NCBI GenBank assembly: GCA_019448215.1
Contig: CP080408.1
Span: forward strand, 558,001 to 622,000
Direction of reading: 5' to 3'
Source of the DNA: Thalassovita mediterranea
Lineage (GTDB): Bacteria > Pseudomonadota > Alphaproteobacteria > Caulobacterales > Hyphomonadaceae
Length of the DNA: 64,000 nt
Made by a program: the position numbers and the translations under genes
Notes under the pieces: generated by a model
Database searches by the model: none
Seen by the model: only the letters and a program-made list of their open reading frames with translations
Told to the model about the DNA's origin: nothing
Shown: positions 40,779 to 49,552 of the stretch, in pieces
How positions within the stretch are numbered: position 1 is the first letter of the stretch
Layout of the letters: the number at the start of each line of letters is the position of its first letter

Positions 40779-41825
40779 TCAGGCTTCCACCGGCCCGATG
40801 GTTTCCTTTGCCGGGCGCGCCGCCTTCGCCTTGTTTATCCGGAACATGGCCGGGCGCTCATAGAGGAAGGCGAGCGGCGTCTTGCGGATCACGAAGTGGA
40901 AGGCAAGCGGCGCAGCCAGCGCGAAGACCAGGATCGACAGCGAGGCCCAGCCCACATCGGGGATAAGCCCGGTCATGGCGAGCCCCTTCTGGGCCACCTT
41001 CATCGGAATGAAGAAGGTCAGATAGATGACGATCGAGTGCTTGCCCGCATAGCGGATCGCATTGCCGACATCGAAGCGGGCGAGCAGAGAAGCGACGCTG
41101 ACAATGGCAAAAGCGCCTGCAAAACCAAGGATAAGGCTGATCACTGGCGCGTCGCCAAGGCCGACGCTGACAAGCTGCGCGTTCCAGATCGCCCAGACAG
41201 CGAGCGCCGAGACGGCCACCATGCCATGTCCGCGCACAGCATCTGCGAGGCGGAAGACAAGCGGGGCAAAGGCATAGCCCGCGAAGAAGAAGACATACCA
41301 GTTGGCGAACCGCTCGGTCACCGACCAGGAAGGCGCGATCCAGCCTGCATAGAAGGCGACATGGGCCAGCGCAGCGACCGCAAAGACAGCCAGCACAGGC
41401 ACGCGGGCGATGAGGCGGGTGACCACGTAGAAGAAGAGAAGCTGGTGAATGAACCAGAGGCTGGAGGCTGGGAAAATCAGCTGTTTCAAAAAGATAAGGG
41501 CGACGCCGGCCGGGTCTGACAGAAGAAGATCAGCCTCGAAAGCGACGGTCTGAAGGCCCAGCCAGAGCAGGTAGAAATAGGCAAAATGAACGACCTTCCG
41601 GTCAATATAGTCGACCAGCGGCCCATTGATGGAACGCGACAGGAAAAGACCCGCAATCAGGAAAAAGTCCGGCATTCTGAACGGCTTGGCGAAGGCAACG
41701 ACGTCGTGCATCCAGCCGGTGGCCCCGACCATTTCGCCATAATTCAGCGTCGAATGCATCATCACCACGAGGATGATGCAGATACCCTTGCCGTAATCGA
41801 CCCAATCAATGCGGTTCTTGGTCAT
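40779..41825 (-). CDS. acyltransferase-3 family membrane protein
   Basis: 348-residue membrane protein with about ten helices. WVDYGKGICIILVVMMHSTLNY at the N-terminus contains the His conserved in acyltransferase family 3, and PFRMPDFFLIAGLFLSRS is the second typical motif. Members add acetyl or succinyl groups to surface polysaccharides, glucans or lipids; the acceptor here is unknown. No carbohydrate synthesis genes are next to it. The 261 bases upstream, to chvI, hold no recognised gene. Confidence 0.87.
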   Translation of the reverse strand: MTKNRIDWVDYGKGICIILVVMMHSTLNYGEMVGATGWMHDVVAFAKPFRMPDFFLIAGLFLSRSINGPLVDYIDRKVVHFAYFYLLWLGLQTVAFEADLLLSDPAGVALIFLKQLIFPASSLWFIHQLLFFYVVTRLIARVPVLAVFAVAALAHVAFYAGWIAPSWSVTERFANWYVFFFAGYAFAPLVFRLADAVRGHGMVAVSALAVWAIWNAQLVSVGLGDAPVISLILGFAGAFAIVSVASLLARFDVGNAIRYAGKHSIVIYLTFFIPMKVAQKGLAMTGLIPDVGWASLSILVFALAAPLAFHFVIRKTPLAFLYERPAMFRINKAKAARPAKETIGPVEA

Positions 41826-42086
41826 TTTCGGTCCCTCAAGACTAGCCTGTCAGGCGAGTTGCAAGTTTCGTGCTCACTTTTCAGGATATGCCGTCCCGAA
41901 TTGTGGCAGCCCCTGCCGCCACATGCCCCCAAATTGCCCCAGAGCCTTCCAAGCCTTGCCACAGGCTGGGGGTCTCTTGGTGCCGGGCCGGGGGCTTCCT
42001 CGATGGCGCGAACCGTGGTTCAACGCCGGACAGAAATCCTCGGCTTCACAAAACGTATAGCCGGAATGGGTTGAGAGGAGGCTAAG

Positions 42087-42782
42087 ATGACAACGCTGGC
42101 ATTGGTGGACGACGACGAAAACATTGTCGCCTCGCTTAAAATGTTCTTCGAAGCCGAGGGCTACGACGTCAAAACCTATCATGACGGCCTGTCTGCCCTG
42201 TCCGGGCTGACCGAAACGCCGCCGGACCTCGCCATCCTCGATGTGAAGATGCCCAAGATGGATGGCATGGAGCTCCTGCGGCGCCTGCGCCAGAACTCAG
42301 AGCTGCCGGTGATCTTCCTGACCTCCAAGGATGAAGAGATCGACGAGGTGATCGGCTTCAATATCGGCGCCGACGATTTTGTCCGTAAACCCTGCTCGAA
42401 CCGCCTCCTGTCAGAGCGCGTGAAGGCCGTTCTGCGCCGCTCGCGCACGACCGAAGGCCAGGTTGAAGATGGCGACCAGAAGCCGATCGTTCGCGGCCGC
42501 CTGACACTGGACCCGAACCGCCATGCCTGTTCATGGGATGGCGAGCCGGTCCGCCTGACAGTCACCGAATTCCTGATCCTGCAGTCGCTGGCCCAGCGCC
42601 CCGGCTATGTCAAAAGCCGCGACCAGCTGATGGATGCGGCCTATGACGACCAGATCTATGTCGATGATCGCACCATCGACAGCCACATCAAGCGTCTGCG
42701 TAAGAAATTCCGCGAGGTCGACGGCGAATTCGATGCCATCGAAACCCTTTACGGCGTCGGCTACCGCTACAACGAAAGCTGA
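42087..42782 (+). CDS. chvI: response regulator ChvI
   Basis: 231-residue OmpR-family regulator. The receiver domain (1-120) has acidic residues VDDDE at 8-11 and phosphoacceptor Asp52 in AILDVKMPK. The winged-helix domain (about 135-231) ends with [36 protein letters not shown] is typical of ChvI. It pairs with the ChvG kinase, whose gene normally follows directly; here chvG is 4.4 kb downstream. GAGAGGAGGCTAAG is a strong ribosome site. It regulates envelope and acid-stress responses in relatives. Confidence 0.92.
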   Translation: MTTLALVDDDENIVASLKMFFEAEGYDVKTYHDGLSALSGLTETPPDLAILDVKMPKMDGMELLRRLRQNSELPVIFLTSKDEEIDEVIGFNIGADDFVRKPCSNRLLSERVKAVLRRSRTTEGQVEDGDQKPIVRGRLTLDPNRHACSWDGEPVRLTVTEFLILQSLAQRPGYVKSRDQLMDAAYDDQIYVDDRTIDSHIKRLRKKFREVDGEFDAIETLYGVGYRYNES

Positions 42783-42870
42783 GCCCGGACAGGCTGGCCC
42801 CCAGCGCCTTGCAAAGAAGTCATTCGCTTTCCGCCGCGATCTGCTATGGTCGGGGCTGAGGAAACGATAG

Positions 42871-43854
42871 ATGGCACAAAACAGCCACCCTGCCCCAGCC
42901 GCGCATGCTGACCGCGTGCGCGAAGCTGCCGAGTCCCGTAGCGGCGCGGCGGCCTCAGCTCTTGTTGCCTCCTGGCGCCGCTCTCTGAAGCGCTACGGCC
43001 TTGAGCCAGACACGCGCCGCGCACCCGACCTGATGACCCAGCAGTCGCTCAAGGATGCGCGCCTGCCCATGGAGCAGTTGCTGCGTGTTGCCTCACCGTC
43101 GCTGGACCGCCTGTTCGGCTCTGTCGGGGAGGCAGGCTGCTGCGTGCTGATGACCAATGCAGACGGGGTCATCGTCGAGCGGCGCGGCATGGCTGGCGAC
43201 GACGCAGCGTTTCGCTCATGGGGCCTGTGGGAAGGGGCGGACTGGTCGGAGGCGCGCGAAGGCACGAATGGCATCGGCACCTGCCTTGCCGAGAAGCGGC
43301 CCGTCACCATTCACCAGGACCAGCATTTCCATAGCCGCAACACAGCGATGAGCTGCATCGACGCGCCGATCTATGACCATCAGGGCATGCTGGCGGCTGC
43401 GCTCGACGTCTCATCCTGCCGGGCTGACCTCACCGGGGCTTTCTCTCAACTGATCGCCGCGACCGTGTCAGACACCGCGCGCCGGATCGAGAGCGATAAT
43501 TTCCGGGCCCATTTCGAAGGAGCTCGCATTGTCATGGGCGAACGTCATGGCCGCGCTGGCGCCGTGCTGCTGGCTATCGACAGCGACGATGTCGTGATTG
43601 GCGCGACCCGTGCGGCCCGAATTGAGTTCGGACTTGGCGATGCGCCCTCGCTTGAACCCCGCCCGGCGGCTGATGTCCTTTCAGGCACACCGGCCCAGAG
43701 TGATCTTGCCGCCGCCGAACGCGCCGAGCTGCGCCGCGCCATTCTGCGGGCCAATGGCAATATGTCAGAGGCCGCACGCGCCCTCGGCGTTGGCCGCGCA
43801 ACCCTGTACCGGCGCATGAACCGGCTCGGCATCGACCTCGACCGCCTGAATTAG
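42871..43854 (+). CDS. GAF-Fis regulator (AcoR-like without AAA+ domain)
   Basis: 327-residue regulator. Residues 80-210 form a GAF sensor domain (GCCVLMTNADGVIVERRG, EGTNGIGTCLAEKRPVTIHQDQHF). The C-terminus is a Fis-type helix-turn-helix (AERAELRRAILRANGNMSEAARALGVGRATLYRRMNRLGI). The sigma-54-contacting AAA+ domain of AcoR-type activators, normally between these parts, is absent, so it cannot open sigma-54 promoters in the usual way. It immediately precedes an aldehyde dehydrogenase gene and a perfect TGTCTCA-N4-TGAGACA site, its likely operator. Confidence 0.87.
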   Translation: MAQNSHPAPAAHADRVREAAESRSGAAASALVASWRRSLKRYGLEPDTRRAPDLMTQQSLKDARLPMEQLLRVASPSLDRLFGSVGEAGCCVLMTNADGVIVERRGMAGDDAAFRSWGLWEGADWSEAREGTNGIGTCLAEKRPVTIHQDQHFHSRNTAMSCIDAPIYDHQGMLAAALDVSSCRADLTGAFSQLIAATVSDTARRIESDNFRAHFEGARIVMGERHGRAGAVLLAIDSDDVVIGATRAARIEFGLGDAPSLEPRPAADVLSGTPAQSDLAAAERAELRRAILRANGNMSEAARALGVGRATLYRRMNRLGIDLDRLN

Positions 43855-43862
43855 AGGCCCGT

Positions 43863-43880
43863 TGTCTCAGAGGTGAGACA
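43863..43880 (+). promoter_or_regulatory. candidate operator for the GAF-Fis regulator
   Basis: TGTCTCA-GAGG-TGAGACA is a perfect 7-bp inverted repeat, 8 bases after the regulator stop and 110 bases before the aldehyde dehydrogenase ATG. The placement suits an upstream activator or repressor site. No -24/-12 sigma-54 motif was found in the interval. Confidence 0.65.
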
Positions 43881-43990
43881 TGTCACCACCGGGCTATCGA
43901 CCGGCGCTCGTGACGCGCCCAGCACCCCGATGAATACTCCCTTCCAGGCCGTCCAACAGAGAGGGCGGCGACAACATCAGGGAGACAGAC

Positions 43991-45511
43991 ATGGACACGC
44001 AAACGCTTGGGCACGGCCAGATGAAGGCCCCCTACAAATCGCGCTACGACAATTTCATTGGCGGCAAATGGACCGCGCCGAAAGCCGGCCGCTACTTCGA
44101 CAATATCTCACCCGTCAACGGACGGATCATCTGCCAGATTGCCCGCTCGGACGCGGCAGACATCGAAGCAGCGCTTGATGCAGCCCATGCGGCCGCAGAT
44201 AGCTGGGGCAAGACATCTGTTGCCGAGCGCGCGCTTATCCTGAACCGGATCGCTGACCGGATGGAAGAGAACCTTGAAGCGCTCGCCATCGCCGAAACCT
44301 GGGACAATGGCAAACCCGTGCGCGAGACGATGGCCGCCGACCTGCCGCTCGCCATTGACCATTTCCGTTACTTTGCTGGCGCCATCCGGGGACAGGAAGG
44401 CAGCATCAGCGAGATCGATCACGACACCGTCGCCTATCACTTCCATGAGCCGCTTGGCGTTGTCGGGCAGATCATCCCCTGGAACTTCCCGCTCCTGATG
44501 GCGACCTGGAAGCTCGCACCGGCGCTGGCCGCAGGCAACTGTGTGGTGATGAAACCGGCAGAGCAGACGCCAGCCTCCATCTGCGTCCTGCTGGAGCTGA
44601 TCGGCGACCTGTTGCCACCGGGCGTCCTCAACGTGGTGCAGGGGTTTGGCCTTGAGGCGGGCAAGCCGCTCGCCTCGTCGAACCGGATTGCGAAGATCGC
44701 TTTCACCGGCGAGACGACCACTGGCCGCCTCATCATGCAATACGCGTCGGAAAACCTCATTCCAGTGACGCTGGAGCTTGGCGGCAAGTCGCCAAACATC
44801 TTCTTCCCGGACGTCTGCCGTGAGGATGACGACTATTTCGACAAGGCCATTGAGGGCTTTGTGATGTTCGCCCTGAACCAGGGCGAAGTCTGCACCTGCC
44901 CGTCACGCGCCATCATCCATGAGTCGATCTATGACCAGTTCATGGAACGCGCCCTGAAACGCGTCGCTGCGATAAAGCAGGGCAACCCGCTGGACAGCGA
45001 CACGATGGTTGGCGCGCAGGCCTCTTCCGAGCAGCGAGAGAAAATCCTCTCCTACTTCGATATTGGCCGCCAGGAAGGCGCAGAAGTCCTGATCGGCGGT
45101 GAGAGCCTGACCCTGCCGGGTGACCTTGAGGGCGGGTTCTATGTGAAACCGACCGTGTTCAAGGGACACAACAAGATGCGTGTCTTCCAGGAAGAGATCT
45201 TCGGTCCTGTCGTTTCGGTCACGACCTTCAAGGACAATGACGAAGCCCTATCCATCGCCAATGACACGCTTTACGGCCTTGGCGCCGGTGTGTGGTCGCG
45301 TGAAGCGAACACCTGCTACCGCTTTGGCCGCGCCATCAAGGCGGGCCGCGTCTGGACCAATTGCTACCATGCCTATCCGGCCCACGCCGCTTTTGGCGGG
45401 TACAAACAGTCCGGCATCGGGCGTGAAAACCACAGCATGATGCTGGATCACTACCAGCAAACCAAGAACATGCTGGTCAGCTACGCCCCGCAGAAACTCG
45501 GCTTCTTCTAG
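43991..45511 (+). CDS. NAD-dependent aldehyde dehydrogenase (ExaC/AldB type)
   Basis: 506-residue enzyme oxidising short aldehydes such as acetaldehyde to acids. [12 protein letters not shown] contains the general-base Glu, and [12 protein letters not shown] the catalytic Cys301. [21 protein letters not shown] and [14 protein letters not shown] are typical of the family, and GEVCTCPSR is characteristic of the ExaC/AldB subgroup. An AGGGAGACAGAC ribosome site precedes the ATG. It forms a module with the upstream GAF-Fis regulator and the downstream DUF779 gene, a pairing common for this ALDH subgroup. Confidence 0.94.
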   Translation: MDTQTLGHGQMKAPYKSRYDNFIGGKWTAPKAGRYFDNISPVNGRIICQIARSDAADIEAALDAAHAAADSWGKTSVAERALILNRIADRMEENLEALAIAETWDNGKPVRETMAADLPLAIDHFRYFAGAIRGQEGSISEIDHDTVAYHFHEPLGVVGQIIPWNFPLLMATWKLAPALAAGNCVVMKPAEQTPASICVLLELIGDLLPPGVLNVVQGFGLEAGKPLASSNRIAKIAFTGETTTGRLIMQYASENLIPVTLELGGKSPNIFFPDVCREDDDYFDKAIEGFVMFALNQGEVCTCPSRAIIHESIYDQFMERALKRVAAIKQGNPLDSDTMVGAQASSEQREKILSYFDIGRQEGAEVLIGGESLTLPGDLEGGFYVKPTVFKGHNKMRVFQEEIFGPVVSVTTFKDNDEALSIANDTLYGLGAGVWSREANTCYRFGRAIKAGRVWTNCYHAYPAHAAFGGYKQSGIGRENHSMMLDHYQQTKNMLVSYAPQKLGFF

Positions 45512-45530
45512 TACGCGTTTCCTCCCAGAG

Positions 45531-45577
45531 CCCCGGCCGCTGCGACCTCTTTCCCCCGAAGAAGCAGCTGGCCGGGG
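45531..45577 (+). promoter_or_regulatory. strong hairpin between ALDH and DUF779 genes
   Basis: CCCCGGCCGCTGC (45531-45543) pairs with GCAGC-T-GGCCGGGG (45564-45577), 13 bp with one bulged T around a 20-base loop. No T tract follows, so it is more likely an RNA-stabilising or attenuating stem between the cistrons than a simple terminator. Confidence 0.6.
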
Positions 45578-45610
45578 CAATGTTCTTGCTGGCCCGTAAA
45601 GGTGTTCAAT

Positions 45611-45985
45611 ATGCCAGGACGAAATGAGACGCCGCCGCGCGTGCTGGCCACAGAGGCCGCCGCTTCACTGATCGAAGAGATACGGGCCGATTACCCCGAC
45701 ATCCTGTTTCACCAGTCAGGCGGATGCTGCGACGGGTCCAGCCCGATGTGCTACCCGGTGGGCGACTTCAAGCTCGGCGAGCGGGATGTGAAGCTGGGTG
45801 AGGTCGCCGGTGTGCCAGTCTATATTTCGGGCAGCCAGTTCGAAGCCTGGAAGCACACCCAGCTCATCCTCGACGTCGTGCCCGGGCGCGGCGGCATGTT
45901 CTCTCTGGATAATGGCCGCGAGCGGCGATTTCTCACCCGCTCGCGTGTCTTTACCGAAGACGAGCTCGCCGCCCTTGGCGACTAG
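45611..45985 (+). CDS. DUF779 domain protein
   Basis: 124-residue protein with the DUF779 pattern: LFHQSGGCCDGSSPMCYPVGDF, a Cys-rich motif that could bind metal, then PVYISGSQFEAWKHTQLILDVVPGRGGMFSLDNGRERRFLTRSR. The family is nearly always found beside ALDH genes like the one upstream and is presumed to act with them. The ATG at 45611 has AAAGGTG upstream; GTG at 45602 is an alternative. Its stop overlaps the convergent DUF1993 gene by four bases. Confidence 0.87.
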   Translation: MPGRNETPPRVLATEAAASLIEEIRADYPDILFHQSGGCCDGSSPMCYPVGDFKLGERDVKLGEVAGVPVYISGSQFEAWKHTQLILDVVPGRGGMFSLDNGRERRFLTRSRVFTEDELAALGD

Positions 45986-46503
45986 CCTTTCAGCTGCAGC
46001 TGACCGAGGAAGTCGCGCTTGCCGATGGGAACTGCCTTCATTCGAAGGATGTCATAGGCGGTCGTGGCGTGGAAATAGAGGTTCGGCTTGGAGAAGGAGA
46101 AGAGAAAGCCTTCAGCCGTGAACGGCATCGACATCTCTCCAAGCTTGAAGACGACATCCTTGCCGGCCCATTCATTGACCTGCTCGGCTTTCATAGCTGA
46201 CAGGGTCTGCGCGGTCTCTGCGAGCTTTGCCTGAAACCCTGCAAAGTCGAGCGCCTCAAGGTTCTTTGGCGGGCCGAATTCCCCGCGACGCACACCTTCG
46301 AGCGCGCCGAGCGAATGGTGCATGACCGAATGGAGCTGGAAAGGCAGCGGCGCCATGTCCGAATGGATAGTCTCACCCAGCAGCTCGTCGGGGCTCAGGC
46401 CGCGGGCTTCGTAGTGCTGGGCGCCTTTTTCCAGTACACCCTGCACCGAGCCGAGTATCTGTTGCATGGGGACGACGACAGCTTCGTAAAGTGAGAGGCT
46501 CAT
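45982..46503 (-). CDS. DUF1993 family protein
   Basis: 173-residue predominantly helical protein of the DUF1993 type, related to the DinB-like four-helix bundle. Pattern: LYEAVVVPMQQILGSVQGVLEKGAQHYEARGLSPDELL, LPFQLHSVMHHSLGALEG, and LYFHATTAYDILRMKAVPIGKRDFLG. His residues in the helices could bind a metal. Function is unknown. It is on the opposite strand to its neighbours, inside the stretch separating chvI from chvG. Confidence 0.8.
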   Translation of the reverse strand: MSLSLYEAVVVPMQQILGSVQGVLEKGAQHYEARGLSPDELLGETIHSDMAPLPFQLHSVMHHSLGALEGVRRGEFGPPKNLEALDFAGFQAKLAETAQTLSAMKAEQVNEWAGKDVVFKLGEMSMPFTAEGFLFSFSKPNLYFHATTAYDILRMKAVPIGKRDFLGQLQLKG

Positions 46504-46646
46504 TGGCAGGGCTCCTTGCGTGATTGCAGCTCTGCGAGATGGCTACAGATCAATGTAGGCCGTAGCAAGAGAGTGCGAAGGGGGTTTGCCCGGCAGGCCT
46601 GTCAGGCTTATGCCAGCTGCAACCAGATGAAACACGGAGACACATC

Positions 46647-47111
46647 ATGGCAGACGCAGAAAACACGCTCCTGATGGAGACGACCAAGGGCCCGGTGAAG
46701 ATCGAGCTTCGCCCTGACCTTGCCCCCAATCACGTTGCCCGCATCAAGGAACTCGCCCGCGAAGGTTTCTATGACGGCATCGTCTTCCACCGCGTGATCG
46801 ACGGCTTCATGGCGCAGGCTGGCTGCCCGAACGGCACCGGCACCGGCGGCTCTGACAAGCCGGACCTGAAGGCAGAGTTCAATGACGAGCCGCATGTGCG
46901 CGGCATCTGCTCCATGGCCCGCACGAACCAGCCACACTCGGCCAATTCGCAATTCTTCATCGTGTTCGACGATGCCCGCTTCCTCGACAAGCAGTACACG
47001 GTCTGGGGCAAGGTTGTCGAAGGCATGGAAAACATCGACCAGCTGAAGCGCGGCGAGCCAGTTCGCGAGCCGGACTCCATCAAGTCGCTGAAAGTCGAAG
47101 CTGACGCCTGA
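46647..47111 (+). CDS. cyclophilin-type peptidyl-prolyl isomerase
   Basis: 154-residue cytoplasmic cyclophilin without a signal peptide. FHRVIDGFMAQAGCPNGTGTGG, SMARTNQPHSANSQFFIVFDD and YTVWGKVVEGMENID carry the active-site Arg, Phe, Met and Gln residues. It speeds cis-trans isomerisation of prolyl bonds. It precedes chvG by 36 bases and may share its transcript. Confidence 0.95.
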   Translation: MADAENTLLMETTKGPVKIELRPDLAPNHVARIKELAREGFYDGIVFHRVIDGFMAQAGCPNGTGTGGSDKPDLKAEFNDEPHVRGICSMARTNQPHSANSQFFIVFDDARFLDKQYTVWGKVVEGMENIDQLKRGEPVREPDSIKSLKVEADA

Positions 47112-47147
47112 TCAGCCATTTAACTATCGAGGCCCGGCAGGGAACAG

Positions 47148-48758
47148 ATGGACGAGCCCAAGCGAAAATGGCGGCTGCCTGACCTGAAAGGCGCAAACCC
47201 GCTTTCCTCGCGCATTGCGCGGCTCATCTTTGCATCGAACCTTGCCGGTCTCGCCATTCTCATTCTGGGCGCCATGGTGCTCAACGAGATGCGCGCAAGC
47301 TTTGTGGTCGCCAAGAAGCAGGACCTTGTCGGCCAGGCGCAGGTCTTCTCGAACCTGCTCGCAGAAGGCGCGACATTCGGCCAGCCCCAGCCGGTTCTGG
47401 ACGAAGACCTCGCGCGAGCGACCATGGCGGACCTGTCACTGCCTGTTTCAATACGCGGCAAGGTCTATGGGCCTGAAGGCGGGCTGATCGGCGACAGCTA
47501 TTTCCTGTCTGACCGTGTGGTGGTCTCGTCGCTGCCACCGCTGCAGGAGCCGAGCCGCCTGTCGCGCTGGGGGCGTTCCCTGTCTGAATGGGCGGTGTCG
47601 ACCTTTGGCGCCATCGTGCCCGACCGCGGCGGCGATGCGGTCCGCACGCAGACCTTTGAGGATGAGTTTGCCGTCGCAGCCTCTGGCGCGGAAGCGGCCA
47701 GCCAGCGCTTCAATGACCGCGGCCAGCGCATCATTTCCGTCTCGGTCCCCGTCCAGCACGTGTCAGCCGTGGTCGGTGTGCTGACGGTGGAATCCAATGA
47801 CATTGATGAGATCATCCGGGCAGAGCGCGCCGCGCTTATCCCTTTTATTGGCGTGGCGGTACTTGTCGCGCTGATCACGTCTACCCTTCTCACCATCGGT
47901 ATCGCGCGGCCACTGCGGAGGCTCTCGGCCGCTGCCGATGATGTGCGCTCTGGCTCCACGCAGAGGCTGGACCTGCCGCGCATTACGAAGCGCCGCGATG
48001 AGATCGGTGCGCTCGCCAATTCGATGGAGTCGATGACCGATGCGCTGTTCGAGCGGATCAGCGCGAACGAGCAATTCGCCGCTGATGTCGCCCATGAGAT
48101 CAAGAACCCGCTGACCTCCATCCGCTCTGCCGTCGAAACCGCTGAGCGGGTGAAGGACAATCCCGAAGCGATGGCCAAGCTTCACAAGGTGATCGCGCAT
48201 GATGTCGGCCGTCTCGACCGGCTGATCACCGATATCTCCAACGCTTCTCGCCTTGAGGCAGAGATCACCCGCGTGCCGACAGAGACGATGAATATCGCCC
48301 GCTTCGTGCAGGACATTGTCTCGACTTATGAGCACCTCAAACTCGATGAGGCTGGCCCGACGGTGAGCTTTGATGACGCCACAATGGGCGCGGGACTGCG
48401 CGTGCGTGGGCGTGAAGGGCCGCTTGGACAGGTGATCCGCAACCTGATCGACAATGCGCTCTCTTTCTCCCCGGTCGATGGCACTGTCACTGTACGCGTT
48501 GAACAGGACCGGATCGGCCCTCAGACGACCGCGCGGATCGTCGTGGAAGATACCGGCCCCGGCATTCCGGACGACAAGCTGGAGAAGATTTTCGACCGCT
48601 TCTATACCGACCGGCCCGCAGGCTCTGCCTTCGGGCGGAACTCTGGCCTCGGCCTCTCCATCGTGCAGCAGATCGCGGCGACACACCTTGGCAAGGTGTG
48701 GGCCGAGAACCGGGAGACCGGCGGCGCGCGTTTTGTGGTCGAATTGCCAGCAAGCTGA
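47148..48758 (+). CDS. chvG: sensor histidine kinase ChvG
   Basis: 536-residue membrane kinase. TM1 (about 28-48), a periplasmic sensor of about 185 residues, TM2 (about 230-255), a HAMP domain (IARPLRRLSAAADDVRSG), a dimerisation/phosphotransfer helix with FAADVAHEIKNPLTSIRSAVE (His316), and the ATPase domain with NLIDNALSFSP, DTGPGIPDDKLEKIFDRFY and NSGLGLSIV. The sensor and HAMP pattern match ChvG, partner of ChvI, and PTS genes follow as usual. The chvI gene is not adjacent; a 4.3-kb gene block intervenes. Confidence 0.9.
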   Translation: MDEPKRKWRLPDLKGANPLSSRIARLIFASNLAGLAILILGAMVLNEMRASFVVAKKQDLVGQAQVFSNLLAEGATFGQPQPVLDEDLARATMADLSLPVSIRGKVYGPEGGLIGDSYFLSDRVVVSSLPPLQEPSRLSRWGRSLSEWAVSTFGAIVPDRGGDAVRTQTFEDEFAVAASGAEAASQRFNDRGQRIISVSVPVQHVSAVVGVLTVESNDIDEIIRAERAALIPFIGVAVLVALITSTLLTIGIARPLRRLSAAADDVRSGSTQRLDLPRITKRRDEIGALANSMESMTDALFERISANEQFAADVAHEIKNPLTSIRSAVETAERVKDNPEAMAKLHKVIAHDVGRLDRLITDISNASRLEAEITRVPTETMNIARFVQDIVSTYEHLKLDEAGPTVSFDDATMGAGLRVRGREGPLGQVIRNLIDNALSFSPVDGTVTVRVEQDRIGPQTTARIVVEDTGPGIPDDKLEKIFDRFYTDRPAGSAFGRNSGLGLSIVQQIAATHLGKVWAENRETGGARFVVELPAS

Positions 48759-48842
48759 AGCCGCTCGACATAGCTAAAGCTTGACCTTCTCCCAAACCCT
48801 GTCAGCATCCTTAATGAGAGGGAATACGGACTAGACTATCTG

Positions 48843-49247
48843 ATGATCGGAATTGTTGTCGTCAGCCATGGGAAGCTGGCAAGGGAGCTTGTCAGGGCGA
48901 CTGAGCATGTCGTGGGGGAGCAGGAGTATTTCCGCTCGATCTCCATTGAGGCCGAAGACGATATCGACGCCCGCCGTGAGCAGATCCGCGAGACGGTCGC
49001 CGCCTGCAACACTGGCAAGGGCGTCATTATCGTCACCGACATGTTTGGCGGCACGCCCTCCAACCTCGCCATTTCCGTCATGCCAGATGCCAGGATCGAC
49101 GTGATCGCAGGCGTGAACCTGCCCATGCTGATCAAGCTGGTCGAAGTGCGCGGCGAGGCCAAGCTGGCCGATGCGGTCAAGGCCGCCCGCGATGCGGGGC
49201 AGTCCTATATCCGCATCGCCTCTGAAGTCATGGACAAGACCGCATGA
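48843..49247 (+). CDS. PTS EIIA component, mannose family
   Basis: 134-residue EIIA of the mannose type. MIGIVVVSHGKLA places the phosphorylated His at residue 9; DMFGGTPSNLAISVM is the second conserved motif. No IIB or IIC permease parts are near, so it belongs to the regulatory PTS found beside ChvG. It overlaps the HPr gene by four bases. In most alphaproteobacteria an hprK gene lies between chvG and this gene; here the gap is only 84 bases and holds no gene. Confidence 0.92.
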   Translation: MIGIVVVSHGKLARELVRATEHVVGEQEYFRSISIEAEDDIDARREQIRETVAACNTGKGVIIVTDMFGGTPSNLAISVMPDARIDVIAGVNLPMLIKLVEVRGEAKLADAVKAARDAGQSYIRIASEVMDKTA

Positions 49248-49543
49248 GCGCTGACGGGGAAAGCCTGGTCGAGCGCCGCGTTCAGATCGTGAACCGCAAG
49301 GGACTGCATGCGCGCGCGTCGGCCAAGCTGGCGCGGCTTGCCATGACCCTGCCTGCGCAGGTCTTCGTTGTGCGCAACGGAGAGACCGCGAACGCCCACT
49401 CCATCATGGACTTGTTGATGCTCGCCGCCCATCAGGGCAGCGAAGTTGAGGTCCGCGCGAGCGGGCCGGATGCGGGCCCATCTGTCGATGCTGTCTGCGC
49501 GATGATCGAAGATGGCTTCGGCGAGAATGACGATGACGACTAG
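49244..49543 (+). CDS. ptsH: phosphocarrier protein HPr
   Basis: 99-residue HPr with a 7-residue N-terminal extension. GLHARAS has the EI-phosphorylated His22, and AHSIMDLLML has Ser53, equivalent to the Ser46 that HPr kinase modifies, in a normal context. The end is very acidic (GENDDDD). Translation is coupled to the EIIA gene through ATGA. The conserved Ser suggests that an HPr kinase still exists elsewhere in the genome. Confidence 0.94.
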   Translation: MSADGESLVERRVQIVNRKGLHARASAKLARLAMTLPAQVFVVRNGETANAHSIMDLLMLAAHQGSEVEVRASGPDAGPSVDAVCAMIEDGFGENDDDD

Positions 49544-49552
49544 GCGTAGCGC

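Noticed and set aside
40482-41519. 345-codon open frame on the plus strand
   Set aside because: Antisense to the MFS N-terminus and the acyltransferase; composition is Arg/Asp/His-rich, as in shadow frames.
43881-43990. Sigma-54 promoter for the aldehyde dehydrogenase
   Set aside because: No TGGCAC-N5-TTGC-like motif, and the adjacent regulator lacks the AAA+ domain.
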